A DNA stretch of 64,000 nucleotides from Zygnema cylindricum (GCA_037447655.1 JBBHKE010001515.1:79770-143769); one strand, 5' to 3'. Positions 10,941 through 22,339 are shown, counted from the stretch's first letter. Program-made: numbers and translations. The notes: generated from the sequence alone by a model not told the origin.

Positions 10941-11601
10941 AAAGAGATCACATGCCTTCTCTTATTTGAATTACAACTATATTTTTAGCACAATGTGGGG
11001 ACAAATAATTCAGCAGCAATCAACACCTTCTTCTCAGGTTTAAGAAGTATTCGAATGTGTTTAAATTACAAAAGCAAAGAAAAAAAATCATAAACCACCT
11101 ATCAGAATCAGCTCCTGATTTCTTGCTGTTCCGTGTGTGGATAGTGGCCAAAACAAAATGGAAGACATAGAGAAGTAACAGGTATCTAGAGAGAATAAGA
11201 AACATAAAACAACAACATGTGCCATATTTTGTATTGATAAGTCATATGAAAAGAAAAATTACAAAGTTCAATCGTTCAAATCTCAAAAAATTGTCGCCTT
11301 GCTTACAAATAAGGTTCTTTACCTATAATTACAGTGACATAGAGCTACCCAAATCTCACCATTTTATACCTCACATAGGCTCTATTTACAATTGAAAACG
11401 TTGCACAAATGACGATACTATATTTCCCAACCAGAATTTATGACATTACAGTTATAAGCAAACATCAAACTTCATACTTAGATAAAGCCGTTTACGTAAA
11501 AGTCACTATTATCAATACTATTTCAAATGTGACTTCGTAAATAATTAAAAAAATACAATTAAAAAAATAAAAAAAACTGCAGAAATATTAAAATAAAAAC
11601 A
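10941..11601. other. 3' flank of the stress-protein gene, no recognised feature
   Basis: AT-rich sequence with no motif I recognise. It lies downstream of the minus-strand gene and would hold its 3' UTR and polyadenylation signals, but I cannot assign these. Confidence 0.4.
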
Positions 11602-12836
11602 CTAAATGTTGAACACTTTCGAACCATTCTTGTTTCTCTTTTTCACGTCGACAACAGAACACGGAAACTCCGATTTTCCCCATTTGTATTCACACAAAGG
11701 ACTTTTTACAAATCGGCCTCCCGATCGCAAAAATGAATTACATTTCGGGCAAAAATTTCCTCCGACGGGGCCGACCAGCAGAAAGTTAAACAAGGTTTTT
11801 TTCGGAGCTGCCCGGAAAAGGATATCGACTCCGATGTTGCGACACCTGGCAGCAATCGCTTCTTCCGGATGAAAGCCTTCGACCTCCATAAATTCAAAAT
11901 TCACCTGCTTGTTTAGAAAAAAAAAACACGAATTAAAGCAAGATTAACTTGGTGGGCTTCACAGAATAAATTTATTTGAACGAAGTGGTACAATGGTGGT
12001 TTGCTTTCAGTTTAAACATCCTGCAAATTCAAAGGTTAAGTCTGGATTCTGGTTCAAAAATGAATAAACAGGATAATAGAAGTTGAGCTCCAAATCCATG
12101 CATGATTCAGTATAACTGAAACTAAAACTGTGAGCATAGAACCTATTTCTTAAGCTACATAATGTCACATTAGCAATCTTTCGAATTTTTCCTCCGGATT
12201 TTCCAACAGGGAAAGCAATGTTACCCCGTTCCTAAAGATTAAAAAACATTCTAAGAATGTGATATATTCCACATTGTAATTTGTTTGGTTTATTCAAGTT
12301 CGTTTACGGAACTTACATTTGCTTTCGCCGCTAGTTCGGAATATTTTTGAGAAACAGCAATTGACTTCTTGTCATAGGTCGAATTTACATATTGCATCAC
12401 GTTTTCCCAGTGGGCATCTGTAAATCATTATACAGGAAGGAACTTAATGTTAACAATAAACAAAATAAGAAAAAGAAAGGAGGGTTACGAGTATACTCGC
12501 AAGAAAAATTGAGAGCTTCTAATGGAGATTGGACAACAAACTACACACATTTATCAAATTGTACCACAAAATCAAGAATCATAGATGAAACATGAACAAG
12601 AAATTGAATGGAATGGAACGGAACGGAAAGAGTGCATTCACATGTAGGGTATGCATTATTTTCAACAATGTGGGTCAGAAAGATTCCCCGAACTAACCTC
12701 CCATTTTAATTGGACGAGCAAAAAGGAGAAGAAGGCGGTCTCCTTTCTCCATGGCGGCCATGGATTTTTCAAGTACCTCCACACTAATAGAGGTGTCGTC
12801 CACCACTACCGCAATTGTACGACCCATTTTTCCCAT
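11602..12836 (-). CDS. Universal stress protein (UspA)-like protein, four exons
   Basis: The exons, read on the minus strand, are 12836-12698, 12417-12317, 12231-12169 and 11904-11602. Introns have GT...AG ends (donors gttagt, gtaagt, gtgaca; acceptors tttacag, tctttag, aagcag) and the phases agree at every junction, giving about 201 residues. The N-terminus (MGKMGRTIAVVVDDTSIS, then VLEKSMAAMEKGDRLLLLFARP) matches the first strand, helix and second strand of UspA-fold proteins. The last exon has EVEGFHPEEAIAARCRNIGVDILF and LFNFLLVGPVGG, similar to the GDP-E-I and GS-G sections of the family. The usual ATP-binding G-2X-G-9X-G(S/T) motif is not clear, and a Cys/Lys-rich tail of about 50 residues is unusual. 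Known family members are soluble nucleotide-binding stress proteins. Function here is inferred from fold resemblance only. The third donor (GTGACA) is the weakest point. Confidence 0.72.
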
Positions 12837-13090
12837 TTGACAGAGAGAAATTCTCAAGAGTTAGGAAAGATAAACGAGCGAAATAGCAAAAAAATGTACC
12901 GAGGAAGAATGAGAATTGAATGTTTGAGAGTAAGAGAGAGAGAGAGAGAATGGGAAAAAGAAGAAGCTGATAGGAAAGGAGGGAATTTGAAATAAAATTG
13001 CGAAGTAAAAACGTTTAAAGGTGAGCGTGTGTAGAATCTTAATTAAGGGAGATCGAGGCAACTGAAGGTAAAAGAGGAAATAAAACTTAA

Positions 13091-13900
13091 AAAGAGGTAG
13101 TGGAGAAGAGAGGGAGGACAGCTCCTTATAAATATGCAGTCTTGAAGTGGAGGGGTTCAGGTGCAGATAGAGAAAATAACGACTGGATTTGGCGTCCGAA
13201 AAGGACAAAATACTACCCACCACGTGGCAGCGATTCGCTCATTTCGTATTATTCACGCTGCGGGACTGCCGTACAGATGTACGAATGGCCGATGGCGTGA
13301 CCGTGTAGTAGATTCCACGCAGTTTCTCTTCGACGCCCTATGACGCAATGGTAAAACAAAGTGACGTAAAAAACGACGCAAAAAAGGTTAGGAATGACGT
13401 CACTATCGAAACTTTATCATATTTTTCAGAGAAAATGTCAACGGTCGGATAGTCTCGATGAATGCGGCCAAAAGTTTTCATATGACGTTTACCTGACAGT
13501 GTTTACGGTTATTTCATTGAAATTAAATGCTTACAACCGATTGGCTGCATTTGGATTTTGGAATATTCTGGAAAACAGATCTTGCAACCAATCATGTCAA
13601 TCATGTCATAATTCGCATCTCCGCAGATTCAATTTTTTGATGAATGACGTCCTTGAGAAAGGAAGTGCCTATGTTGTACTTTCAACTAGGAAACCAACAG
13701 GAACCTCAATGCTTTGTCACATGTCAGATGTCACGCTATGTAGAAAATGGGTAAAGCACTTTACACAGGGTTTAAGCCAGAACGTTTACCGGCCCTCCGA
13801 GTCCAAAAGGATGTTCCAATGCTGAGTCAGCACATTTCAAATTTTTAATAGTCGAGTCATCAAGGGGCGGTACATGGTTCGCTCACTATATCTACACAGC
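13091..13900. repeat. Upstream flank of the stress-protein gene, duplicated at 1-690
   Basis: This region aligns with 1-690 through several blocks of 12-20 identical bases. It holds the 5' flank of the gene at 11602-12836. A GA microsatellite lies nearby at 12928-12950, inside the transcribed leader or promoter. Confidence 0.75.
13123..13138 (-). promoter_or_regulatory. TATA-like element upstream of the stress-protein gene
   Basis: The minus strand reads GCATATTTATAAGG about 290 bp before the ATG. The duplicated flank has the matching site at about 33-46 (GCATATATAAGG on the minus strand). Conservation of this block in both copies supports a core promoter. The plus strand also reads TATAAATA, so direction is not certain. 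Confidence 0.45.
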
Positions 13901-14627
13901 AACTATCGCGGACCACACCTGCTGTACGTTTTTTGTCGTAGACGACAAAAACGCAATGTCAGCTTGTCAAGTTTCAAAAAGGTACAAAGAAGGTACAGCT
14001 GCGCCGGTTGTCTAATTTCAGTAAGGGTGTACTTCCATTAGGCGTCTCAGTAATTGTACGGAAAATTTTACTGAAAGGTGTGCCTTCCACTAGGTCGCGA
14101 CAGTAAACCACTTTTTATTTGCGTGGCTCATTTTGGTTGTAACACGTAGGTTAAAATTAGATGCATAAAATCTTGATAAGAATCTTAGAATGCAAAGTTT
14201 GAACGCAATATCTGTACAATCGGAGGTAATATCTGTACCCGTGGATGAAATATCTGTACCGTCGGAGGTATTTAATGACTCGTACATATGGCATTAAATG
14301 TACTACCCAAAATTTCAAAACGCAACGACAAAAAGGCGGCGGCAACTTTGATGGTGGGAACGTGACGGGCTAATTTCGGCAGATTCGCAGCCACTCTGGC
14401 GGAACGCACGTGGCCCTTGCGACGTGTACGCACATATGCGCGCGCTCCAAGTGGATTTTTTTACCTTTTCCACGCGGCCTATTTTTACACGTTCTGTATT
14501 CGAGAACTGTCCTCCCTGTGCACAAACTGTAGGGTTGGTGACGTGGCGTCTCGGATTAAAAGTGAAAAAAATCTGACGGTACGAAATTACGCCTACAACA
14601 TTGGACATTTTCCTGTAATGTTATTTT
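13901..14627. other. Unassigned; fragment of the long inverted-repeat family
   Basis: Two imperfect direct repeats (about 14020-14100, GTGT.CTTCCA.TAGG) are present. At 14205-14290 a block AATATCTGTACCGTCGGAGG followed by TTTAATGACTCGTACAT resembles 60790-60850, part of the long inverted-repeat element at 60691-62216. No gene is supported. Confidence 0.45.
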
Positions 14628-15748
14628 CATAGAGGTACCAAACGTACGGATTTTCACTTTTTTACGAAAATGCGTTAAATTTTTAAGATTTTGAAATTTT
14701 CGTAAAATTCGTAGCTTTCGTGTACGGATTGAATGTACGAACATAATGTACGAAATTATCAAAAAAAGGGTTAAAAGTACACCGTGAATCGCTGTTAAAG
14801 TTAAGGAATCGATACAGGTTCCCATGTTTTTAGGGTAGCCGCGATACTCCGTGTTCACATATTCGATGCCTGAACATGTGAGAACAGGTCAGCGCGATTT
14901 TCCTTCGTCTTTATGACTTGAAATCAAATCTGAGTACAATTTTCTGCGCGACGCACTCAATCTTCCAGGTCGACGCGATTATCTGACACTTATTTTGAAC
15001 ATCTGTACGAAATAATGAGAAATTATAGTACGGACATACACATTTCGTACATTACACTACCTAAAAATAGTCGGCATTAGAGTAATTAACGCTACAGTAG
15101 TTTAAACAATTCCAATATTAACGTAAATGTTTTTTTGAGTTAGGGTGAAGTTACATTTAGGGTTGAAATTTGAAAATGTGGTTATTTACTGCCGGACGTT
15201 CTGTTTGACTGTTTCAGACAATGCCGTACCAAATTATTTTTTTCTGTCAGAAAAACTAAGTTACTGGATGACCGATTTCATTCTCCAAGGTTATGGGCGT
15301 AGACCTTGACCGTCGGATGCAGAATCGGTTACATCGTCGGTAAAACCTTCCAGTTTGCAACAAGTGACCTGAAAGAGTTAAATTTTAGGAGCCTGAACGA
15401 ATAGCATTGCACCTCGTGGAAAAGTAAATAAATATCCGCGACGAACGCGGGATTATGTTGCTACACGTGGCAGTGGCCATGTGCCTTCCACCAGCGTGGA
15501 TGCAAAGCCCAGCGAAAGCCGCGGGAAAATCTTTGACGGAAGATATACTAAAAAACCGGTAATTTTATACATGGGCACATACCCTAAGTTGTAGTAGTAC
15601 TTTTGATTAAATGTTTTTTATTTTCTATTTTATTATGAAGTCAAAGTCGGTCAACGCATTTTAAAAAAAAATGCATGTGTTCCGTGCGCATATATCATTA
15701 TTTTTTCGACGTTTCATGCGTGCGTTTAAAACGCTTGGTACCTCTATG
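14628..15748. mobile_element. hAT-like non-autonomous element (1121 bp)
   Basis: The termini CATAGAGGTACCAA and its complement TTGGTACCTCTATG are flanked by direct repeats GTTATTTT (14620-14627 and 15749-15756). An 8-bp duplication points to hAT. One more base (C) is shared, so a 9-bp reading is possible. No transposase frame is visible inside. Confidence 0.75.
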
Positions 15749-15882
15749 GTTATTTTCCTTGGGAAAAAAAAAATCTGTACGAACCTGTACAAAACGGTAC
15801 GACCGTCAGTAAAAAACCCTACTTTTTCGTTAATGGAAATCCACCCTAATTCACTATTTTGAATGGAGATGTTACAAAATAC

Positions 15883-17159
15883 TACACCGTGAATCGCTAT
15901 TAGCGTAATAAAAAATATAGCGTAATGAAACAATTAGCGTACTTTACGGTAAATTGTGTTTTTTCGGGTACACCATGATACTAATTTATCATGTACTCTA
16001 ATTTGTAAACTGCTTTGTAAAAACTTTCGGCACTTAATATGTCCACACTAAAACATGTAGATGTACGAAATTGTTCAAATCGTACGCCGTCGCGTTTTTT
16101 TGACATCTGCGCATGCCGGAAAATATTTACGCAATTATATATTATTATATTTTCTGTACTTTTAAATTTTAAAATGTACGAAATAGTACAGATCTGACAG
16201 TCCGTACACCACACTATTTAAAAGGACACTAAATTACAGTTATGAACCGCATTGAGCGGGGTACCTCAAATAACGTGCAAAAACATTTAGCGTACTTTAT
16301 TCTATTTGAGAATTTGTCCCAAAAAAAGGGGTACCCCAATTAGCGTCATGTACGCTAATAGCGATTCACGGTGTAGTGTTGTGTATCGGTAAGGATTTAC
16401 CGATAACCGATATGGACCTTTTTTCGGGTTCCCGATAATCGATATATTGGTACGATATATCGACATCGGTCTTATCGCCGATAAGTAGCCGATAATATCG
16501 GGTACTTATCGGCGATAATGCCGAAAACGATAACTATCGGCGATATCTGTACGGACCGTACAGATAAATGTATGGCCTGTACACGCAACTGTACGTCGTA
16601 TTCCCCGGACGCGCAGCGGACCCCCTTACTCCCGATTCCGGTAAAAAATCGCGAATTTTCCATCATTATTCCTAATTTAAGGGGGTTTTCAAAATTCCTG
16701 GTGCCAGAATTTTCAAAATATGGCGTCTAGAAATGGCGACAGTCTGACAGGTGTGTTCGTCTGCTTCTTTCAGTCTGTTCGTCTTTTTTTGGAAAAAGTT
16801 TGATTCAGAAATTTTACAATGTATTTTGTTTTTTTCGTTTCGATAGTATAGTTTTATAACAATAAAGTATTAACTTATATTTGTCGACGTTTATGTGCAG
16901 CGCTGTCCGTAAAGATTTTCGGTTAAATAGATACGCGGAACAAATTCTTATACGTGGCATTCCACGCTATATAATGAAAATTATATAATACAATATGTTA
17001 TATAGTACTATTGTATGCATACTATATTATTAAAAAGTTATCGCCGATATGGAATTTGTTGGTCCCAGACCGATTTATCGGAACCTGTGACCGTTCGATA
17101 ACCGATAACTATCGGTATCGGTGTTATCGCGATAAGTTTTTTACCGATACACAACACTA
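15883..17159. mobile_element. hAT-like MITE with a mariner-like MITE in its first two bases
   Basis: The right end is TTACCGATACACAACACTA (to 17159) and the left end is TAGTGTTGTGTATCGGTAA, but the left TA is separated from GTGTTG by a mariner-like MITE (15885-16373). The 8-bp duplication CAAAATAC lies at 15875-15882 and 17160-17167, so the hAT-like element (about 786 bp without the insert) landed first. The interior is full of short palindromes such as CGATATATCG and CCGATAA, possibly transposase-binding sites. Confidence 0.88.
15885..16373. mobile_element. Mariner-like MITE (489 bp)
   Basis: Terminal repeats CACCGTGAATCGCTATTAG and its complement are flanked by TA. It belongs to the long subfamily together with 17525-18035, 18573-19075, 25397-25943 and 28135-28689, which share interior blocks such as CACACTATTTAAAA. 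It is non-coding. Its target was the TA that opens the hAT-like element. Confidence 0.88.
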
Positions 17160-17225
17160 CAAAATACATCTACTAGTGTAGATACGATGTTAGAGTCAAG
17201 ATATGGTGTTATTAACTCTATTTTG

Positions 17226-17440
17226 TAGTGTTGTGTATCGGTAAGGATTTGCCATAACCGATATGGGCCCTTTTTCGGGTAGCCGATAATCGATATATCG
17301 TTATCGGTGTTATCGCCGATAAATAACCGATATTTATCGGTTATTATCGGCAAAAACACCGATTTTGATAACTATCGGCGATATATGTACGGACCGTACA
17401 GATAAATGTATGGCAAGTTCACTCAACTGTCTTCCCGTGT
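17226..17440. mobile_element. hAT-like MITE, left-end fragment
   Basis: This begins TAGTGTTGTGTATCGGTAAGG, exactly like the neighbouring element at 15883, and follows its interior to about 17440 (GTACGGACCGTACAGATAAATG is shared), then stops. No matching right end was found. Confidence 0.75.
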
Positions 17441-17524
17441 CGACGCCATTATCTCATTCTCTTGCTGTACGATTGTACAAAATGACGAGCATTTTAAGTA
17501 CGGACTGACAAATATTTTACGGTA

Positions 17525-18035
17525 CACAACGAATCGTAATTAGTGTAAAGAAATAATTAGAGTAAAAAAAGTAAAAAAAATAATTAGAGTTATGAACTCT
17601 AATTTATGGGATATAACTTTTTCAAAAAGGAATTTTACTCTAATTTATCAATAACTCTAATTTGGGCGTAAATTTGGGCGCTGAATTTACCCACTGTAAA
17701 TTAAGTATAAGTACAAAATTTGACAAAACGTACAGTTTCACGTCATTATGACGTTTGCATTATGCGGTTTGTTAAAACGGCGTTACATAAAAACGGCATG
17801 TAATAAATCATTATTTGTACTTTTTTCTTAATAAAGTACAGTTTTGCACCGTCAAACACCGACCGTACGCCACACTATTTAAAACAGTAATGAATTAGAG
17901 TTATTAACGCTAATTCATAAAGTACTTTAAATAATGTAGGGAATAATTTAGAATAATGTACTCTATTTACGGTGATAAAGTCAAAATTTGGGGTGACGGA
18001 ATTAGCATACATAACTCTTATTACGATTCACGGTG
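17525..18035. mobile_element. Mariner-like MITE (511 bp)
   Basis: The left end CACAACGAATCGTAATTAG is diverged from the family consensus CACCGTGAATCG. The right end is CGATTCACGGTG. TA lies on each side. Long subfamily. Confidence 0.78.
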
Positions 18036-18215
18036 TACACTATTTAAAAACATTCCAAATTAGAGTAATCTAAAATTCGACACTTATTAAATCGTACTTG
18101 TAATAGTATGAAGGATATAATAGATAAAAGAGAATGATTAATTACATTTTGAGTTCGAGGATCGAAAATAGGGGCGATGAATTAGTGTTATCATCACTAA
18201 TAGCAAATCACGGTG
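18036..18215. mobile_element. Mariner-like MITE, right-end fragment
   Basis: This starts with the family's interior CACTATTTAAAA block and ends CACTAATAGCAAATCACGGTG followed by TA. Its left half is missing, probably through recombination with the adjacent copy. Confidence 0.6.
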
Positions 18216-18371
18216 TAGTCGCTCAAAATATAAAATATAATGTAATAAAACAAGTACCTTAAATGTAAACAAAAAAGCGACAATCTAACCTTAAAGAAAA
18301 AATTTCCATGCTTCCATCGTGTCCACCGAGGCAAAGATTGCTTCAAAAATTTGCTACAGAAATGTACAATA

Positions 18372-19093
18372 CACAATGTATGGCTATTAGTGTTAATGTT
18401 TTTTTGGCCGCTTAAAACATTTTTTCTCCATACACATTTATCAGATTATGCATCTGACGGTTGCGATTGAAAGCCAAGATTCTCACCTTACCATTGGCGG
18501 TCTCCATATGAAAATCCTACAAGTGTGAACAGAGAAAATATGTTTTAAGTGATTAAAAGAGTATTAACACTACACCGTGAATTGCTATTAGCGTAATGAA
18601 ACAATTGACGTTATTTACGCTAATAGGGAATTTCAGTTTTCTCCAAAAAAACTTTTATTCTAATTCATCATTAACTCTAATTTGTAAACTGCTTTGTAAA
18701 ATTTGTTGGCGCATAATATATCCACACTAAAATATGTGCATGTACGAAACTGTTCAAATCGTACGCTGTCACGTTTTTTTGACATCCGCGTATGCCATAA
18801 TTTTTTTATGCAATTACCTGTTATTGCGACTACGGAACATCGTGAATATATATTTTGTACTTTTCTACTTGAAAAAGTACAAAATAGTACGGCCCTGACA
18901 GTCTGTACACCACCTTATTTAAAATGGCAATATATTAGAGTTATGAACCCTATTTAATGGGGTACCTCAAATAATGTTTCGAAACATTTAGAATCATTAA
19001 TTCTTTTTGAAGATTTGCCAAAAAAAAACAGGGTACCTCAATTAGAGTCATGAACGCTAATTGCGATTCACGGTGTAATAGCGATATACGGTG
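18372..19093. mobile_element. Mariner-like MITE, 217-bp subfamily, split by another copy
   Basis: This matches the element at 27195-27413 (TTAGTGTTAATGTTTTTTT, GCTTAAAACAT, TGACGGTTGCG, TATGTTTTAAGTG). Its last 18 bases (ATAGCGATATACGGTG and the preceding TA) are found beyond the inserted element at 18573-19075. Removing the insert and one TA gives 217 bp, close to the 219-bp sister copy. Confidence 0.82.
18573..19075. mobile_element. Mariner-like MITE (503 bp) inserted in a sister MITE
   Basis: The ends are CACCGTGAATTGCTATTAG and GCGATTCACGGTG with TA at 18571-18572 and 19076-19077. Long subfamily, non-coding. The TA target lies within the right terminal repeat of the older copy. Confidence 0.87.
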
Positions 19094-19273
19094 TACCGTA
19101 CACAATAAGTACATGGTATCGGGTAGACTGACGCATTGTCGCTCTTTTAACATTTGGATTAAGATTGCGTACTCTAGCGTATCGGGCAAATGCCCCATGC
19201 GGTGACGTAATAGATTAAACAATGTACAAGATGTGGCGATTATTTCAAACACTAACCAATGTGCCGACGCGGC

Positions 19274-20110
19274 TGAAATTCTGTGGTCTCCATTGACCCA
19301 CAGAATGAGCAGCCTATGTAAAGCCTCTAGGATAATATTTGCCCCTTCCACATTCCCACTGAATAAGTGCCGCCCAGGCACACAAATATTGCGACCACCC
19401 TCACCCCTGTGAGGACAAGACTCCCTTGAGTCAAACGCAAAAATAATCACTGAATTTGCTCCCCTGAGCAGTAAGTTATGGCTGGTCAAAGATGACCTTT
19501 ATAGATACAAGCTCTCTTAGAGAGGTACCTAAATATCACTAAGTCTTAGTCTCCCTACTCACGACTACCTACTACTAAATCCTAGTTGAATAGGAACACT
19601 ATATAGTACAAGAAGGTACAATAGGAGATGTACTATTGTACGACCATTGTACGACATGGTCTACAAGGTGACACCTGTCAAATCGGAAGCCATGGTTCCT
19701 CCTCCCATCTTCTCCGGTATCAAATAATGTGGCGCCACGTGACACTGCGTGACGCTATCTCCAAAGGACGCCAAAAGCTCACTTCGCGTGGCAGCTACAA
19801 TCTCGGCCGTCCGATCAAAACATATTTTACACGGTTCAGATTCGCGTACATGCATGAATTGCTCCTTTTGGTTAGTCTGCTGTAAATTAGCTGTTGCGTT
19901 AATGTTTATATATCTTTGAAACCCGTCACGTGTATCGTTTTGAAAACGACTTAGTGGATAAGGCTTACGTCTACATACGTTCACAGACCCAGGTTCAAAT
20001 CTGTTGGCCACGTCTAGTAAAATATCCTCTACTTCAAAGCCTACCACTTTCTCAATATGGCGGCAGCCATGGCGTGCCTTTGATCCTCACTCTCTTTTTT
20101 TAAAGTAAAA
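19274..20110 (-). repeat. Solo LTR of a copia element, reverse orientation
   Basis: Read on the minus strand, this follows the LTR at 44816-45739: a GTATGTAGACGTAAGCCTTATCCA block, GCTCAGGGGAGCAAATTCAG, GACTCAAGGGAGTCTTG, then ATGGAGACCACAGAATTTCA as the last 20 bases. No primer site or gag follows, so it is a solo LTR. The 5' boundary near 20110 is approximate. The gag start codon is preserved at the LTR end. Confidence 0.7.
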
Positions 20111-20188
20111 CTAAAATAAAGAAGTGAACTATTAATTACCTCTTTTCAACATCGGCCATGTACAATATTGTCACAAATGACTATAGAG

Positions 20189-20800
20189 TTGAGGTCGCAA
20201 ACGGTCAACCAAAACCGTGACCGACCGTTAAACGACCGCCCGCGCCGGATCCGGAACGGATTCAATTGCCAAATTTTGAGCCGGCGGTTAGGCTTGGTTG
20301 ATTCACCAGAAGAAAAAAAGTCGGTTATAGTCGATTAGCCAAAAAACCAAAAAAAAAGAAAATTTTGTACTGTCCATACAATCCAACATTATTGTACTTT
20401 GTAATATTTGGTATCGTGGAAGTACGTGACATCATGATTGTCGTCGCAAATATGACACGGTAGTAACACTATTCATTTCGCAAACCTTAGGAAACGCGAC
20501 AAATCGTAATTATTGGCTTATTCATACGTCGTATATTATTGCAAAGTACATTAACGCTAATAACAACGAGCGTTGTAATTTTGGACCTTTTCGGTTACGG
20601 GCGAGCACGGTTAGGCGCAAGAAATCAAGTTTCAATCAACTTTTATTTTCGTTAACTCCGCTCGGTTAACGGTTAACAATTTTGGAGCCTGATATAACCC
20701 TGTTGGGCGTCGGTTACTCAGATTTTGAAAAAAAATCGGTCGGTTTTGATTATGTAAAATTTTGACTTTTGCGTCTCTCCCCAAGATGAAAGTGAGGCTA
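20189..20800. repeat. Possible hAT-like repeat rich in CGGTTAACCG motifs
   Basis: This contains clustered motifs such as GGTCAACC, AAAACCG, TCGGTTA, CGGTTAACGGTTAAC and TCGGTCGGTTTTGATT in both orientations, a pattern seen in some plant hAT elements. Termini are not clear and no duplication was found. Confidence 0.3.
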
Positions 20801-21554
20801 ATTTTATCAACTAACAATGCGGCAAAAATAAATAGAACCTAATGTGGCGATACGTATATCTATGGTTAAAATCCAAAAAATCACTCGGCTGGGGGAGAGG
20901 GAGAGACAAAAAAAGAGAAAGGGTGGATAGAGGAAGTAAAGGAGGAGAAAGTGGGTCAGGCAGGTAAGGAGGGAAAGACATATTGAAAAGTAAGCTTTTG
21001 TAAGTCTTACAAATTTGAGTCTAGAACTTAGAATATTTTTGGAATACCAACTGTTCAATATTGACCAAATTTAGTGTGGAATTTTTGTAGTATCTACACG
21101 AATAGTTATCTTTAAGTAAATTAGTGTGTAGGGCCACCAATGAATGTGGACGTGATAAGAATCACCCGGATTTTTAGGGTACAGATATTGTTAGTGGACA
21201 ATTCTGGTCCAAACACTTAGATTTTTGTTAGTAGGTTGTCTAGTGAACCCTGTATATACGTTTTAGATGTTTTCTAGATCTTTTGAGTATTTAATTCAAT
21301 TAGGATTGATCAATTCGGCACAGAATGTACATTCTATACAGAGTTTAAGGAAATGAGAGCACTAAGTGCACTTTAAGGTGTTTTTTGTTCAATTGTCCTT
21401 ATTTTGGCTGTGGTATATGTTTGTGTGGTTGTAAGACCTCTCTCACTTAAAGCTACATATCTTACAACATAGATCTAGTCAAATAGGTATTTCTCTTTGG
21501 GTTTGCTTCTGCTGCCATGTCTACTAATGGCTCAATCCCTGCTGGTGCAAGTGT
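20801..21554. other. No recognised feature
   Basis: Unassigned AT-rich sequence. A purine-rich stretch lies at 20885-20985. Confidence 0.4.
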
Positions 21555-22167
21555 TGTAATTCTGTGACCTCCATTGGTACACAGAATGTCCAGCTTATGT
21601 GAAGCCTCTAGGATAGTATATGCACTTTTGACTTTGAAAATGAATAATCCCACCCTGGGACAAAAAATCTTTGACCAACTACACCCCTGTGTAGCCTGGA
21701 CTCCCCTGAGTCCGCAGCAAAAAGAATCACTGAATTTGCTCACCTGAGCATTAAGTTATAGCTGACCAAAGTTGGTCTATAAATACAAGTGCACTCTGGG
21801 AGAGAGGCTGGAAAACTAAAAATATTCTAAGTCCTAAGCTACCTCTCTAAGCCTAATACTAAGGTACTTCGACCAATCATAAGACTATAAAGTACAAGAA
21901 GGTACAGGTACCGCTGTACTTCTTGTACGACCATAGTACGGCATGGCCGTTCCGCTGACGCGTGTCAGTTCCGAAGCCGTAGTTGCTCCTCCCGTGATAT
22001 CCGCTACCCAACCATATGTTGCCACGTGTCATCCACCGACATCTGGTCCGCAAACTGTCAAACGGCTATTCCGGCATTCCGGCTCCACTGTGAGCCGTTC
22101 GATCAGATCTAAACATTTGATTTCGTCCGTCGAAAATTAAATGTTAATTCGTATATTTCGTGCGGTC
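21555..22167 (-). repeat. Solo or truncated copia LTR, reverse orientation
   Basis: The minus strand ends ATGGAGGTCACAGAATTACA at 21555 and carries the same blocks as the LTR at 44816-45739 (GAGCAAATTCAGTGATTCTT, GCATATACTATCCTAGAGGC). No primer site follows. The upstream part runs into the assembly gap, so its other boundary is unknown. Confidence 0.7.
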
Positions 22168-22177
22168 NNNNNNNNNN
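22168..22177. other. Assembly gap (10 N)
   Basis: Ten undetermined bases. The real gap size is unknown. Sequence identity changes across it, so the join may not reflect true adjacency. Confidence 0.95.
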
Positions 22178-22339
22178 AAACAGTTTAGACCAATCGAAGA
22201 AGTGAGTTTTATTCAAGTTAACGATTACTATACAAGGTAATTGCAGCACCTTCTCGGGATTCCTAAAGGTACCGAGGGAATATGAGTTACCCATTTCAAG
22301 AGTAGTTATTGTATCGGACTACTCCACCACTTTTCAGGG

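Noticed and set aside
12392-12995. Forward open frames overlapping the stress-protein gene (67 and 114 codons)
   Set aside because: They are antisense to well-supported exons and introns of the minus-strand gene, have low-complexity Arg/Glu tails from a GA repeat, and show no known motif.
18950-19489. Reverse open frame of 179 codons
   Set aside because: It lies in a solo LTR and the adjoining MITE. The same peptide pattern recurs in the other LTRs, so it reflects LTR sequence rather than a gene.
22178-22334. Start of the truncated copia element or an LTR directly right of the gap
   Set aside because: I could not match this segment to any LTR or primer site in the window. The gap prevents a safe assignment.
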